Made by a program: the position numbers and the translations under genes. Below are positions 14,623 through 23,148 of a stretch of DNA of 37,490 nt, one piece after another. Below the pieces are notes generated by a model, which worked only from the letters and a program-made list of their open reading frames with translations, ran no database searches and was not told the DNA's origin. Positions within the stretch are counted from its first letter, which is position 1, and every line of letters starts with the position of its first letter. Source of the stretch: Variovorax sp. (lineage in GTDB: Bacteria; Pseudomonadota; Gammaproteobacteria; Burkholderiales; Burkholderiaceae_C); NCBI GenBank assembly GCA_004210915.1, contig SEGS01000032.1, forward strand, positions 1 through 37,490. Direction: 5' to 3'.

Positions 14623-16965
14623 ATCAAAAATAATGGCACCCCCAGCGGCTTGCTGGACGAAATTGAAGGAACGGTTCAAGGACATCGCGACGGACATGGC
14701 TACGTGCAGCGCGACGATGGCGAAGTCGACATTTTTCTGCCCCCCAACGAGATGCGCGCCGTGCTGCACAAGGACCGCGTCAAGGCGCGCGTCGTGCGGC
14801 AAGACCGGCGTGGCCGTCCCGAGGGGCGTGTCGTCGAGATCGTCGAACGCCCCGAGCAGCCGATCATCGGCCGTCTGCTGCATGAAGGCGGCATTTGGCT
14901 CGTCGCCCCTGAAGACAAGCGCTATGGTCAGGACGTCCTGATCCCGAAGGGCGCGACCGGTCCTGCCAAAGTGGGCCAGGTCGTCGTGGTCCAGTTGACC
15001 GAGCCGCCTGCGCTCTTCGGGCAGCCGGTTGGCCGCGTGAAGGAAGTGCTGGGCGAGATCGACGACCCGGGCATGGAGATCGAGATCGCGGTGCGCAAGT
15101 ACGGCGTGCCGCACGAGTTTTCGGAAGCCGGCCTTGCCGAGGCGAAGGCGCTGCCCGACAAGGTGCGCCCGCAGGACAAGAAGGGCCGCATCGACCTTAC
15201 CGACGTGCCGCTCGTCACCATCGACGGCGAAGACGCGCGCGACTTCGACGACGCGGTGTACTGCGAGCCTGCCAAGGTCGGCCGCGGCAAGGGCTGGCGC
15301 CTGCTGGTCGCGATTGCGGACGTCAGCGCCTATGTGCAGACCGGTTCGCCGATCGACATCGATGCCTACGACCGCGCAACCAGCGTCTACTTCCCGCGCC
15401 GCGTCATCCCGATGTTGCCCGAGAAACTGTCGAATGGCTTGTGCTCGCTGAACCCCGAAGTCGAGCGCCTCTGCATGGTGTGCGACATGCTCGTCGCGGC
15501 CGATGGCGAGGTCTACGCCTACCAGTTCTACCCGGCCGTGATGTTCAGCCACGCGCGCTTCACGTACACCGAAGTGGCTGCCATCCTCGGCAACACGCGC
15601 GGGCCTGAAGCGGCCAAGCGCAAGGACCGCGTGAAGGACTTGCTCAACCTGTCGGACGTCTACAAGGCCCTGCTCAAACAGCGCGCCAAGCGCGGCGCGG
15701 TCGACTTCGAAACCACCGAAACGCAGATCGTCTGCGACGATGCGGGCCGCATCGAGAAGATCGTGCCGCGCACGCGCAACGAGGCGCACAAGATCATCGA
15801 AGAAGCGATGCTCGCGGCCAACGTCTGCAGCGCCGATTTCATTGCTGGCAGCAAGCACCCGGGCCTGTTCCGCGTGCACGAAGGCCCGACTACCGAAAAG
15901 AAGGAAGTCCTGCGCGGCTACCTGAAAGCGATGGGCGTGGGCCTCACGATCACCGACGATCCAAAGCCGGGCGAGTTCCAGGCGATCGCCGAAGCGACCA
16001 AGGAGCGTCCCGACTCGCAGCAGATCCACACGATGCTGCTGCGCTCGATGAGCCAGGCGATCTACACGCCGATCAACAGCGGGCACTTCGGCCTCGCCTA
16101 CGAGGCCTACACGCACTTCACAAGCCCGATCCGGCGCTACCCGGACTTGCTGGTGCACCGCGTGATCAAGGCGATCCTCACCAAGAGCAAGTACACGCTG
16201 CCGATCCTGCCCACGCCGGGGGAGGCGCATGCGAAGCTGGCCAAGCGGCTCGCATCGCGTGTCAAGGCGCCGACCAACAAGCCCGCCAAAGCCACGGTCG
16301 CCCCCACCAAGGAAACGCAAGCATGGGAAGCCGCGGGCCTGCACTGCAGCGCCAACGAGCGCCGCGCCGACGAAGCCAGCCGCGACGTGGAGGCCTGGCT
16401 CAAGTGCAAGTACATGCGCGAGCACCTCGGCGAGGAATACGGCGGCGTGGTCAGTTCGGCCACGACCTTCGGCATCTTCGTCACGCTCGACGCGATGTAT
16501 GTCGAGGGCCTGGTGCACATCACCGAGCTGGGCGGCGAGTACTTCAAGTTCGACGAGATGCGGCAAGAGCTGCGCGGCGAGCGAACCGGCATCCGCTACG
16601 CGATCGGCTCGCGGGTTCGCGTGCAGGTGAGCCGCGTCGACCTCGACGGCCGCAAGATCGACTTCCGTCTCGTGCGCGAAGGTGAGGACTTGGCGACCCG
16701 GGCAATGAAGGATAAGGGCGCGGTATCGAGCGGCGTGCCGCTCAAGGCGTCGGCCAAGCGCGGCAAGGCCGAGCGGGGCGGGAGGGGCAGCAGCCGTCGG
16801 GACGAGTCCTCCCCTCGCCATGCCGAACCGCCTGCATCGCACACACCGCGGGCAACGGTGGAGCCGCTGCCCGCACCCGCACCCCAAACGGCGATGCAGG
16901 CCTTCAAGTCGGCCGTGAAGAATGCGACCAACAAGATGAAGGGGCGCAAACCGCGCCGCCCCTGA
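14623..16965 (+). CDS. rnr: Ribonuclease R
   Basis: Processive 3'-5' exoribonuclease (RNB/RNase II family) for structured RNA and rRNA quality control. About 780 residues. The N-terminal OB/cold-shock part begins EGTVQGHRDGHGY. The RNB catalytic core has TIDGEDARDFDDAVY, with the Asp ligands for two metals. S1 domain: YGGVVSSATTFGIFVT. The basic low-complexity C-terminal tail ends KGRKPRRP. It lacks the N-terminal helix-turn-helix of the E. coli protein. No in-frame ATG precedes the conserved start. AAGGAG (14612-14617) stands five bases before an ATC at 14623, my preferred initiation site; a TTG at 14596 without ribosome site is the conventional alternative. The ATG at 14633 is in another frame. 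It is followed after 30 bases by an SDR gene. Confidence 0.93.
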   Translation: MKNNGTPSGLLDEIEGTVQGHRDGHGYVQRDDGEVDIFLPPNEMRAVLHKDRVKARVVRQDRRGRPEGRVVEIVERPEQPIIGRLLHEGGIWLVAPEDKRYGQDVLIPKGATGPAKVGQVVVVQLTEPPALFGQPVGRVKEVLGEIDDPGMEIEIAVRKYGVPHEFSEAGLAEAKALPDKVRPQDKKGRIDLTDVPLVTIDGEDARDFDDAVYCEPAKVGRGKGWRLLVAIADVSAYVQTGSPIDIDAYDRATSVYFPRRVIPMLPEKLSNGLCSLNPEVERLCMVCDMLVAADGEVYAYQFYPAVMFSHARFTYTEVAAILGNTRGPEAAKRKDRVKDLLNLSDVYKALLKQRAKRGAVDFETTETQIVCDDAGRIEKIVPRTRNEAHKIIEEAMLAANVCSADFIAGSKHPGLFRVHEGPTTEKKEVLRGYLKAMGVGLTITDDPKPGEFQAIAEATKERPDSQQIHTMLLRSMSQAIYTPINSGHFGLAYEAYTHFTSPIRRYPDLLVHRVIKAILTKSKYTLPILPTPGEAHAKLAKRLASRVKAPTNKPAKATVAPTKETQAWEAAGLHCSANERRADEASRDVEAWLKCKYMREHLGEEYGGVVSSATTFGIFVTLDAMYVEGLVHITELGGEYFKFDEMRQELRGERTGIRYAIGSRVRVQVSRVDLDGRKIDFRLVREGEDLATRAMKDKGAVSSGVPLKASAKRGKAERGGRGSSRRDESSPRHAEPPASHTPRATVEPLPAPAPQTAMQAFKSAVKNATNKMKGRKPRRP

Positions 16966-16995
16966 AAGCAACGAAATCATCGAAAGAAAGAGACC

Positions 16996-17760
16996 ATGAG
17001 CACAGACAACAAGGCGGCCCGCACCGCCATCGTCACCGGCGCCGGCACCGGCATTGGCAAATCCGCAGCGCTGGCGCTGCTGGCAGATGGATGGCAGGTG
17101 GTGCTTGCCGGTCGCCGACCGGAGCCGCTGGAGCAGGTGGCGGACGAATCGGGCGCCGGTGCGCGCGTGCTCGGCGTGCCGACCGACGTCGTCAATCCGG
17201 ACTCGGTTCAGGCCCTGTTCGCGACTGCGGTCGAGCGATTTGGCCGGGTAGACCTGGTGTTCAACAACGCCGGCACCGGCAACCCGCCCGGGCCTTTCGA
17301 AGACTGGACGCCAGCGCAGTGGAAGGGCGTTGTCGACATCAACCTGAACGGCATGTTCTATGTGATCCAGCAGGCCTTCCGCACGATGAAGGCGCAGACG
17401 CCGCGCGGCGGCCGCATCATCAACAACGGCTCGATCTCGGCCACCGCGCCGCGTCCGAATTCGATGGCTTACACCGCGACGAAGCACGCCGTGGAAGGGC
17501 TGACGAAGACGGCCTCGCTGGACGGGCGCAAGTACGACATCGCGGTCGGCCAGATCGACGTTGGCAACGCGATGACGGCGATGGGCGGGCGCATGGCGCA
17601 GGGCGTGCCGCAGGCCAACGGCGAGATCGCGATCGAACCGGTGATCGACGTCGACATCGTCGGCCGCTCCGTGCTCTACATGGCCAATCTGCCACTGGAC
17701 GCCAACGTGCTGTTCCACACGATCATGGCAACCAAGATGCCGTTCGTCGGACGCGGCTGA
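16996..17760 (+). CDS. Short-chain dehydrogenase/reductase (SDR) of unknown substrate
   Basis: 254-residue classical SDR. Cofactor motif TGAGTGIG sits at about 15-22, and AGRR after the second strand suggests NADP(H) preference through the two Arg residues. NNAG, a Ser in GSISATAP, and the YTATK catalytic Tyr/Lys pair are all present. The C-terminal part ends with [11 protein letters not shown]. Substrate specificity cannot be inferred. A purine-rich GAAAGAAAGAG precedes the ATG. It lies 30 bases after rnr on the same strand, so it is probably the last gene of that operon, and it converges with nnr across 29 bases. Confidence 0.88.
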   Translation: MSTDNKAARTAIVTGAGTGIGKSAALALLADGWQVVLAGRRPEPLEQVADESGAGARVLGVPTDVVNPDSVQALFATAVERFGRVDLVFNNAGTGNPPGPFEDWTPAQWKGVVDINLNGMFYVIQQAFRTMKAQTPRGGRIINNGSISATAPRPNSMAYTATKHAVEGLTKTASLDGRKYDIAVGQIDVGNAMTAMGGRMAQGVPQANGEIAIEPVIDVDIVGRSVLYMANLPLDANVLFHTIMATKMPFVGRG

Positions 17761-17789
17761 TTTTCAGGGGACTACAGCGCGGTCCCGGC

Positions 17790-19265
17790 TCAGGGGCTCC
17801 GTCCGCGTGCCAGATCCCTGGCGGTGAGCGGCACGCGCTCCGGCCAGCCGTCGGCCAGAGCGCCGTGCCGCCACACCGCCTCGCGCGCCGCGTCGAACGC
17901 CGAGCGGCCTGACGCCAAAGCGGCGCCGACCATGCCGGCGAGCACGTCCCCGGTTCCCGCTGTGGCGAGGCGCGCGTTGCCGGTGAGGTTGATCACGGGC
18001 GTGGCACGGGCCTGGGCAACCACAGTGCCAGACCCCTTCAGCACGACGACGCCAAAACGCGCAGCCAACGCGCTTGCAGCCGCGAGGCGGTTCGCCTGAA
18101 CTTCCGTTGTCGACACGCCCAGACAGCGCGCGGCTTCCAGCGGATGCGGCGTGAGCACGGTCGGTCGACCGCGACGCACACGGGCTTCGAGTTGCTGCTG
18201 GAGCGCGATGTCGACCGCGATCGCGTTGAGCGCATCGGCGTCGAGCACGAGTGCCGCCGCCGTCGCCATCACGCGTGGCAGCAGGGCCCGCACCGCATCA
18301 CCGCCGCCGCACCCGCACACAACGGTCGCTTTGGCGAAGTCGAGCGACGCGGCATCGCGCAGCATCAGTTCGGGCTGGGCCGCATCGACGGTCGCGGCGC
18401 TGGCGTCGAGCAGGCCGACAAAGACGCGGCCGGCGCCCGCATGCAAGGCGGCGGAGCCCGCAAGCAGTGCTGCGCCGGCCATGCCGTGGGCGCCGCCGAT
18501 GACCATCACGTCGCCGTAGCTGCCCTTGTGCGAACCGTGCGCGCGGGACCCCAAAAGCGCTGCGCCGGCCAGTCGCGCGACCGGGCGCTCGTGGCGCGCA
18601 TCGGCGCCGAGGTCGTCGAACCAGACCTCGCCTGCGGCATCGCGGCCCTGTGCTGTGAACAGGCCCGGTTTCGCGGTCAGCAAGCTCAAGCAGAACAAGG
18701 CGCCACCGGCTGCGCGCGGCGCGATGAAATCCATCGCCTGGATGCCGGTGTCCGCATTCAAGCCCGACGGCACATCGATGCACAGCACCGCTGCCGCGGC
18801 GTTGCGCATGTGTTGAAGCCAGGCGGCCATCACACCCTCGGGCGCGCGCGTGGCGCCGATGCCAAGCAGCGCGTCGATGGCGAGATCGCACCGCGCCGGC
18901 GGCTCGGCGGCGAGCATCACACCCGCGTCGCGCGCACGTTGCAGCGACGCGCGCGCGTCGGGCGGCAGCCGCGTTTCATCGCCGCAGAAGGTCACGAGCG
19001 GCGCCCAACCGCGTTGCTGCAACTGCGCCGCTGCCTCGAAGCCGTCGCCGCCGTTGTTGCCGGGCCCGCAGGCGATCCACACGCGCCGGGCATTGGGCGC
19101 GATCGCCATGGCCAGCCGCGCGACCGCGAGGCCGGCGCGTTGCATCAATGTGTGAGGGGGGAGGGTGGCGGCCAGCGCCTGTTCGATGCGGCGCGTGGCC
19201 GCAACGTCGAAAAGATCGAGTTGGGTGTGGGGCGTGAGGCGTTGCATCAGGCGGCCAGTGTGCAA
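17790..19265 (-). CDS. nnr: Bifunctional NAD(P)H-hydrate epimerase / dehydratase
   Basis: Repairs damaged NADHX and NADPHX: the N-terminal YjeF domain epimerises R/S forms and the C-terminal ribokinase-like domain dehydrates the S form using ADP. 491 residues from the TTG at 19263-19265, 485 from the ATG at 19247. The epimerase motif is CGPGNNGGDGFEAA (66-79). The dehydratase part begins near 245 with GSYGDVMVIGG and has LTPHPLEAARCLG and the anion hole GTGDVLAGM near 435. I extend to the TTG because GGAG lies six bases before it, while ATG 19247 has no ribosome site. It is 16 bases downstream of the D-amino-acid dehydrogenase gene. Confidence 0.92.
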   Translation of the reverse strand: MHTGRLMQRLTPHTQLDLFDVAATRRIEQALAATLPPHTLMQRAGLAVARLAMAIAPNARRVWIACGPGNNGGDGFEAAAQLQQRGWAPLVTFCGDETRLPPDARASLQRARDAGVMLAAEPPARCDLAIDALLGIGATRAPEGVMAAWLQHMRNAAAAVLCIDVPSGLNADTGIQAMDFIAPRAAGGALFCLSLLTAKPGLFTAQGRDAAGEVWFDDLGADARHERPVARLAGAALLGSRAHGSHKGSYGDVMVIGGAHGMAGAALLAGSAALHAGAGRVFVGLLDASAATVDAAQPELMLRDAASLDFAKATVVCGCGGGDAVRALLPRVMATAAALVLDADALNAIAVDIALQQQLEARVRRGRPTVLTPHPLEAARCLGVSTTEVQANRLAAASALAARFGVVVLKGSGTVVAQARATPVINLTGNARLATAGTGDVLAGMVGAALASGRSAFDAAREAVWRHGALADGWPERVPLTARDLARGRSP

Positions 19266-19281
19266 CGTCGGCTCCGCGCCC

Positions 19282-20541
19282 TCAATGTCCGAGCGTCAGC
19301 CTCTCGACGCCCAGGCCTTCGAGGTCGACACCGGGATCGCGCGCGCCGATGAGGTCGGCCAGCACGCGCGCGCTGCCACACGACAGCGCCCAGCCGCTGG
19401 AGCCATGGCCGAGGTTCAGCCACACGCCGGGAATGCCGCTGGCGCCGAGCACCGGCGGGCCGTCGGGCAGCATCGGGCGCGCGCCTTTCCATTGCTGCAC
19501 GCCGGACTGCAGCGTGGCCGCGCCGGGAAACCAGTCGTGCAGCACCTTGTAGAGCGTCTGCAGCGCGGCAGGGTTGAGTTGATCGGGCGCGCCGCCGATC
19601 TCCGCGCTTCCAGCCACGCGCACGCGCAGGCCCAGCCGCGTGATCGCCACCTTGAAGCGTTCGTCCATCACCGCGCTGCGCGGCGCGTTGAGCGGTTCGC
19701 GGATGTTGGCGCTGACCGAGTGGCCGTGGACGGGCGCGAGCGGGATGCGCAGACCCAGCGGGCGCAGCAGCTTGGCGGAGTCGAGGCCGGCGCACATGAC
19801 GACAGCGTCGTAGCGCACCGCGTCGGAGCCGCCGGCCAGTTGCAGCGAGGTGGGCGCGGCGCGGGTGAGCGGTGCGAGGTCGCAGTTGAAGTGGAACTGG
19901 GCACCGAGCGCCTCGGCCTCCCACTTGAGCAGCAGCGCGAACTGTCGGCAGTTGCCGACTTCGTCTTCGGGCAGGTGAATCGCGCATGCGAGCGACGTGT
20001 CCGCGCTGAGCGCCGGCTCGACCAGGCGCGCCTCGTCGGCGTTGATTTCGCGGAACACCGTGCCGGCCGCGCGTAGCACGTCGAGGCCAGGCTGCACCAG
20101 CTTCTGCTCGCGTTTGGAGCGCAGCAGCACGAGGTAGCCGTCGCTGCGTTCATAGACCATCTCGCGCGCTTCGACGATCTCGTGCAGCCGTTGGCGGCTG
20201 TAGAAGGCCAGGCGCTGCATGCGCGTGCGGTTGGCCAGGTACGTCTCGAGCTTGCAGGCTTTTTGCCAGCGCGCCATGAAGCCGATGTCGCGCGCCGCCA
20301 GCGGCCAGCGCACCTTGATGGCGCCGTGCTTCGACAGCAACGAGCGCAGCACCTTGCCGCGCATGCCCGGCGCGGCCCAAGGCGTGACGTAGCCAGGCGC
20401 GACCACGCCGGCGTTGGCGAAGCTGGATTCTTCGGCGGCGGCGCCACGGCGCTCGAACACGCTCACTTCGTGGCCGTCGGCCGCCAGCTCCCAAGCGGTG
20501 GTGACGCCGATGATGCCGGCGCCGACGATCGCGATTTTCAT
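19282..20541 (-). CDS. dadA: D-amino-acid dehydrogenase (DadA-type FAD oxidoreductase)
   Basis: Membrane-associated FAD enzyme that deaminates D-amino acids and passes electrons to the respiratory chain. 419 residues, matching DadA length. The N-terminal dinucleotide-binding motif IVGAGIIGVTTAWEL (4-18) ends with Glu at the second strand. SSFANAG with APGYVTPWAAPG follows, typical of DadA. The C-terminal FAD loop is GHGSSGWALSCGSA. The usual partner, alanine racemase dadX, is not beside it; nnr follows after 16 bases. Several paralogues of this family exist in related bacteria, so substrate range is uncertain. It is 189 bases downstream of the amidase on the same strand. Confidence 0.88.
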   Translation of the reverse strand: MKIAIVGAGIIGVTTAWELAADGHEVSVFERRGAAAEESSFANAGVVAPGYVTPWAAPGMRGKVLRSLLSKHGAIKVRWPLAARDIGFMARWQKACKLETYLANRTRMQRLAFYSRQRLHEIVEAREMVYERSDGYLVLLRSKREQKLVQPGLDVLRAAGTVFREINADEARLVEPALSADTSLACAIHLPEDEVGNCRQFALLLKWEAEALGAQFHFNCDLAPLTRAAPTSLQLAGGSDAVRYDAVVMCAGLDSAKLLRPLGLRIPLAPVHGHSVSANIREPLNAPRSAVMDERFKVAITRLGLRVRVAGSAEIGGAPDQLNPAALQTLYKVLHDWFPGAATLQSGVQQWKGARPMLPDGPPVLGASGIPGVWLNLGHGSSGWALSCGSARVLADLIGARDPGVDLEGLGVERLTLGH

Positions 20542-20730
20542 TGGATTCGGAGAGTCAGAAAGAGGGCGCAGCAGGGCGGCGCCAGAGCGTCGAGGATAGA
20601 CGAGCGGTCCGCCGCTTTCCTGACGCGTTCGCGGCTATTTGACGCAGCGTTGCAATGGCGCCACCTCGGCCAGAACCCGCAAGCGCTGGCGGCAGGGCGC
20701 CCACATTCGCGTCACTGCAAACGCCGGGCG

Positions 20731-22056
20731 CTATGAATCTTGCAGCGTGCGTTCGATCTGCAGCGAGATCGCAAGCACCCCGTCATCGCGCAGCGCGCCG
20801 TGCCAGATCATCAGGCCCACCGGCAGTTCGCCCGGTGCGTGGCAGGGAAGGGAGAGCGCGCAACCATCGAGCATGTTGACGATCGACGGGTTGCGCAGCA
20901 GCAGCGCATTGACGCGGAAGAATTCGTCGTCGCGCTCGGCGCCCGGGGCGACGCTGGCGATGGGCGGTGCGACGATCGGCACGGTCGGCGAAAGCAGCCC
21001 GTCGAAGGGCGCGAGCCGGCGTTCGACGCGGGTGATCCAGTCGCGGCGCGCGTTCACCAGGTCGATGTACTCGTGGGCCTTCATCGCGGCGCCCTTGAGG
21101 ATGCGCTGCGCCACGCGCGGGTCGTAGCCGGCCCCGCTGCGCTCGAGCAGGAGGCGGTGCCAGGCGTAGGCCTCGGCGGCGGAGAAACCGCCGGTGGCGT
21201 TGATGGTGGCGAGCTCGGCCAGTTCGGGCAGGTCGATCTCTTCAATGCGGGCGCCGGCCGCGCGCAGCGTTCTCAGCGTTCGTTCGAAGGCCGTGGCCAC
21301 GGCCGGCTCCATGCCGTCGAGGAACACGTTCTTCACGACGGCCAGACGATACGCCGGAAGCGGCGCGTTGCCGGCGGTCACGGTGCGGGCCGCGAGGATT
21401 TCGTGTGCGGTGACGGCGTCGCGCACCGTGCGCGTCATCGCGCACACCGTGTCGAGCGTGGTCGAGAGCGGCAGCGCGCCATCGGCTGGCACCAGCCGCG
21501 CGGTGCTCTTGAAACCGACGATGCCGTTCAAGGCAGCGGGGATGCGGATCGAGCCGCCGGTGTCCGATCCCAGGCCGATGGCGGCGGCACCGGTTGCGAC
21601 CGAGATCGCCGCGCCGGACGAGGAGCCGCCCGGCACGCGCGGCGTGGCGGCATCGCTTGCATTCGCCGGGGTTCCGTGGTGCGGGTTGACGCCGACGCCG
21701 GAGAAGGCGAACTCGGTCATGTTGGTGCGGCCGATCAGCGCCCCGCCAGCCGCGCGCAGGCGGGCGACTGCAGTGGCGTCGGCCCTGGCGGCGGGGGTAT
21801 GGGCCAGGACAACCGAGCCGGCAGGTGTCGGCTGGCCCGCGATGTCGAACAGGTCTTTCACCGAGAAGGCGAGGCCGCCGAGGCGGCTGTTCGGGGGTGC
21901 GGCGGCGGCCGCCTGGCGCGCCTCGTCGAATTGCGGGCGGGTGAACACGTGCGCGCAGGCCGCGGATTCGGCTGCAGCGATTGCGCGTTCCACCTCGGCG
22001 CGTGCATGGGTCTGGCCGGCGAGCAGGGCGCGGCGGATGGCGTGAAGGTCGTTCAT
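20731..22056 (-). CDS. Amidase-signature family hydrolase
   Basis: 441-residue amidase-signature enzyme. Catalytic Ser-cisSer-Lys triad: K67 (FSVKDLFD), a Ser in GGSSSG (143-148) and nucleophile S169 in GSDTGGSIRIPAA. The family ranges from GatA to small-amide hydrolases. The absence of gatB/gatC nearby and the isolated position argue against GatA, so an amidase of undefined substrate is the best call. No membrane segment or signal peptide is seen. It lies divergent from rpsB with 256 bases between starts, and upstream of dadA on the same strand, where the 189-base gap suggests separate or partly coupled transcription. Confidence 0.88.
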   Translation of the reverse strand: MNDLHAIRRALLAGQTHARAEVERAIAAAESAACAHVFTRPQFDEARQAAAAAPPNSRLGGLAFSVKDLFDIAGQPTPAGSVVLAHTPAARADATAVARLRAAGGALIGRTNMTEFAFSGVGVNPHHGTPANASDAATPRVPGGSSSGAAISVATGAAAIGLGSDTGGSIRIPAALNGIVGFKSTARLVPADGALPLSTTLDTVCAMTRTVRDAVTAHEILAARTVTAGNAPLPAYRLAVVKNVFLDGMEPAVATAFERTLRTLRAAGARIEEIDLPELAELATINATGGFSAAEAYAWHRLLLERSGAGYDPRVAQRILKGAAMKAHEYIDLVNARRDWITRVERRLAPFDGLLSPTVPIVAPPIASVAPGAERDDEFFRVNALLLRNPSIVNMLDGCALSLPCHAPGELPVGLMIWHGALRDDGVLAISLQIERTLQDS

Positions 22057-22151
22057 TGGCGGCTCGGTGGCTGGGTAGGAGGACCCGCGCCCGGCAGGGG
22101 CTCAGGCAGGTGCGCGGGGCGCGAGGCAAGGGAAAACGAGGGTGGCCGTGC

Positions 22152-22157
22152 TATACT
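22152..22157 (+). promoter_or_regulatory. -10 box (TATACT) of the rpsB operon
   Basis: TATACT lies 155 bases upstream of the rpsB ATG in the amidase-rpsB divergent gap. No good -35 hexamer is visible (GGAAAA at 22131 is 15 bases away). The same TATACT occurs ahead of tRNA-Val, consistent with a strong growth-linked promoter. Confidence 0.5.
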
Positions 22158-22162
22158 CTTTG

Positions 22163-22312
22163 GGTTTCGCCGACCGTGCACCAGCCTTTGGTGCTGCCGA
22201 GTGAAACGCATCCGCAAACCAGCCCACTCAAGGTGTTGCGCCCTCTCGACAAGGTTCGAAATCGGGGCTCAAAACGGGCTGGATTTTAGACCCAACCTTT
22301 GGAGTAACTTCA
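22163..22312 (+). promoter_or_regulatory. Structured rpsB leader, candidate S2 autoregulatory RNA
   Basis: The roughly 150-base leader holds a hairpin, GCACCA (22178-22183) with TGGTGC (22189-22194). It also holds two pairings that compete for base 22225: GAGTG (22199-22203) with CACTC (22225-22229), and CCAGCCC (22219-22225) with GGGCTGG (22276-22282). The ribosome site GGAG at 22301-22304 follows. In E. coli S2 represses rpsB-tsf through the rpsB leader; a similar role here is inference. Confidence 0.5.
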
Positions 22313-23068
22313 ATGTCCGTCACCATGCGCGAAATGCTGGAAGCCGGTGTCCACTTCGGTCACCAGACCCGCTTCTGGAACCCCAAGATGGCTCCGTTCA
22401 TCTTCGGTCACCGCAACAAGATCCACATCATCAACCTGGAAAAGTCGCTGCCGATGTTCCAGGACGCGGCCAAGTACGCGAAGCAGCTCACCGCCAACCG
22501 CGGCACGATCCTGATGGTCGGCACGAAGCGCCAGGCCCGCGAGATCGTGGCTGAAGAAGCCCGCCGCGCCGGCGTGCCCTTCGTCGACACCCGCTGGCTC
22601 GGCGGCATGTTGACCAACTTCAAGACCGTCAAGACCTCGATCAAGCGTCTGAAGGAAATGAAGGCGCAACAGGAAGTCGGCCTTGACAGCCTGAGCAAGA
22701 AGGAACAACTGACCTTCTCGCGCGAAATCGCCAAGCTCGAAAAAGACATCGGCGGCATCCAGGACATGGTCGCGCTGCCCGACGCCATCTTCGTGATCGA
22801 CGTGGGCTTCCACAAGATCGCCGTGGCCGAAGCCAAGAAGCTTGGCATTCCGCTGATCGGCGTGGTTGATTCGAACCACTCGCCTGAAGGCATCGACTAC
22901 GTGATCCCAGGCAACGACGACTCGTCGAAGGCCGTCACGCTGTATGCCCGCGGCATCGCCGACGCGATCATCGAAGGCCGCAACAACGCCGGCAACGACG
23001 TGGTCAAGGCGGTGGCCGAGGCCGGTGGCGACGAATTCGTCGAAGTCGAAGAAGGCGCTTCGGCCTGA
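22313..23068 (+). CDS. rpsB: 30S ribosomal protein S2
   Basis: Small-subunit protein at the neck and platform, needed to recruit S1. 251 residues, the usual length. The start [19 protein letters not shown] and the blocks [26 protein letters not shown] and [20 protein letters not shown] are diagnostic. The C-terminal acidic tail ([11 protein letters not shown]) is typical of proteobacteria. GGAG lies eight bases before the ATG. A rho-independent terminator separates it from tsf, giving the uneven rpsB/tsf expression known in other bacteria. Confidence 0.98.
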   Translation: MSVTMREMLEAGVHFGHQTRFWNPKMAPFIFGHRNKIHIINLEKSLPMFQDAAKYAKQLTANRGTILMVGTKRQAREIVAEEARRAGVPFVDTRWLGGMLTNFKTVKTSIKRLKEMKAQQEVGLDSLSKKEQLTFSREIAKLEKDIGGIQDMVALPDAIFVIDVGFHKIAVAEAKKLGIPLIGVVDSNHSPEGIDYVIPGNDDSSKAVTLYARGIADAIIEGRNNAGNDVVKAVAEAGGDEFVEVEEGASA

Positions 23069-23092
23069 ACGGGTGCTCTCGCGCGCCTGAAG

Positions 23093-23117
23093 AAGGGGCT
23101 TGTGGCCCCTTTTTTTT
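23093..23117 (+). terminator. Rho-independent terminator or attenuator between rpsB and tsf
   Basis: AAGGGGC (23093-23099) pairs with GCCCCTT (23105-23111) around TTGTG, and the T-run continues to 23117. This is a strong intrinsic terminator 25 bases after the rpsB stop. Since no separate promoter is evident for tsf, partial read-through (attenuation) is likely. Confidence 0.88.
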
Positions 23118-23148
23118 AACCTGATTTTTGATTCACGGAGATAGAACA

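Noticed and set aside
14633..14941. ATG-started 102-residue frame at the start of rnr
   Set aside because: It is shifted relative to the conserved RNase R frame, its ATG is 15 bases from the ribosome site, and the product (MAPPAACWTK...) matches nothing.
17761..17789. Hairpin GGGAC/GTCCC between the convergent SDR and nnr genes as terminator
   Set aside because: Only five pairs, a nine-base loop and no T-tract on either strand.
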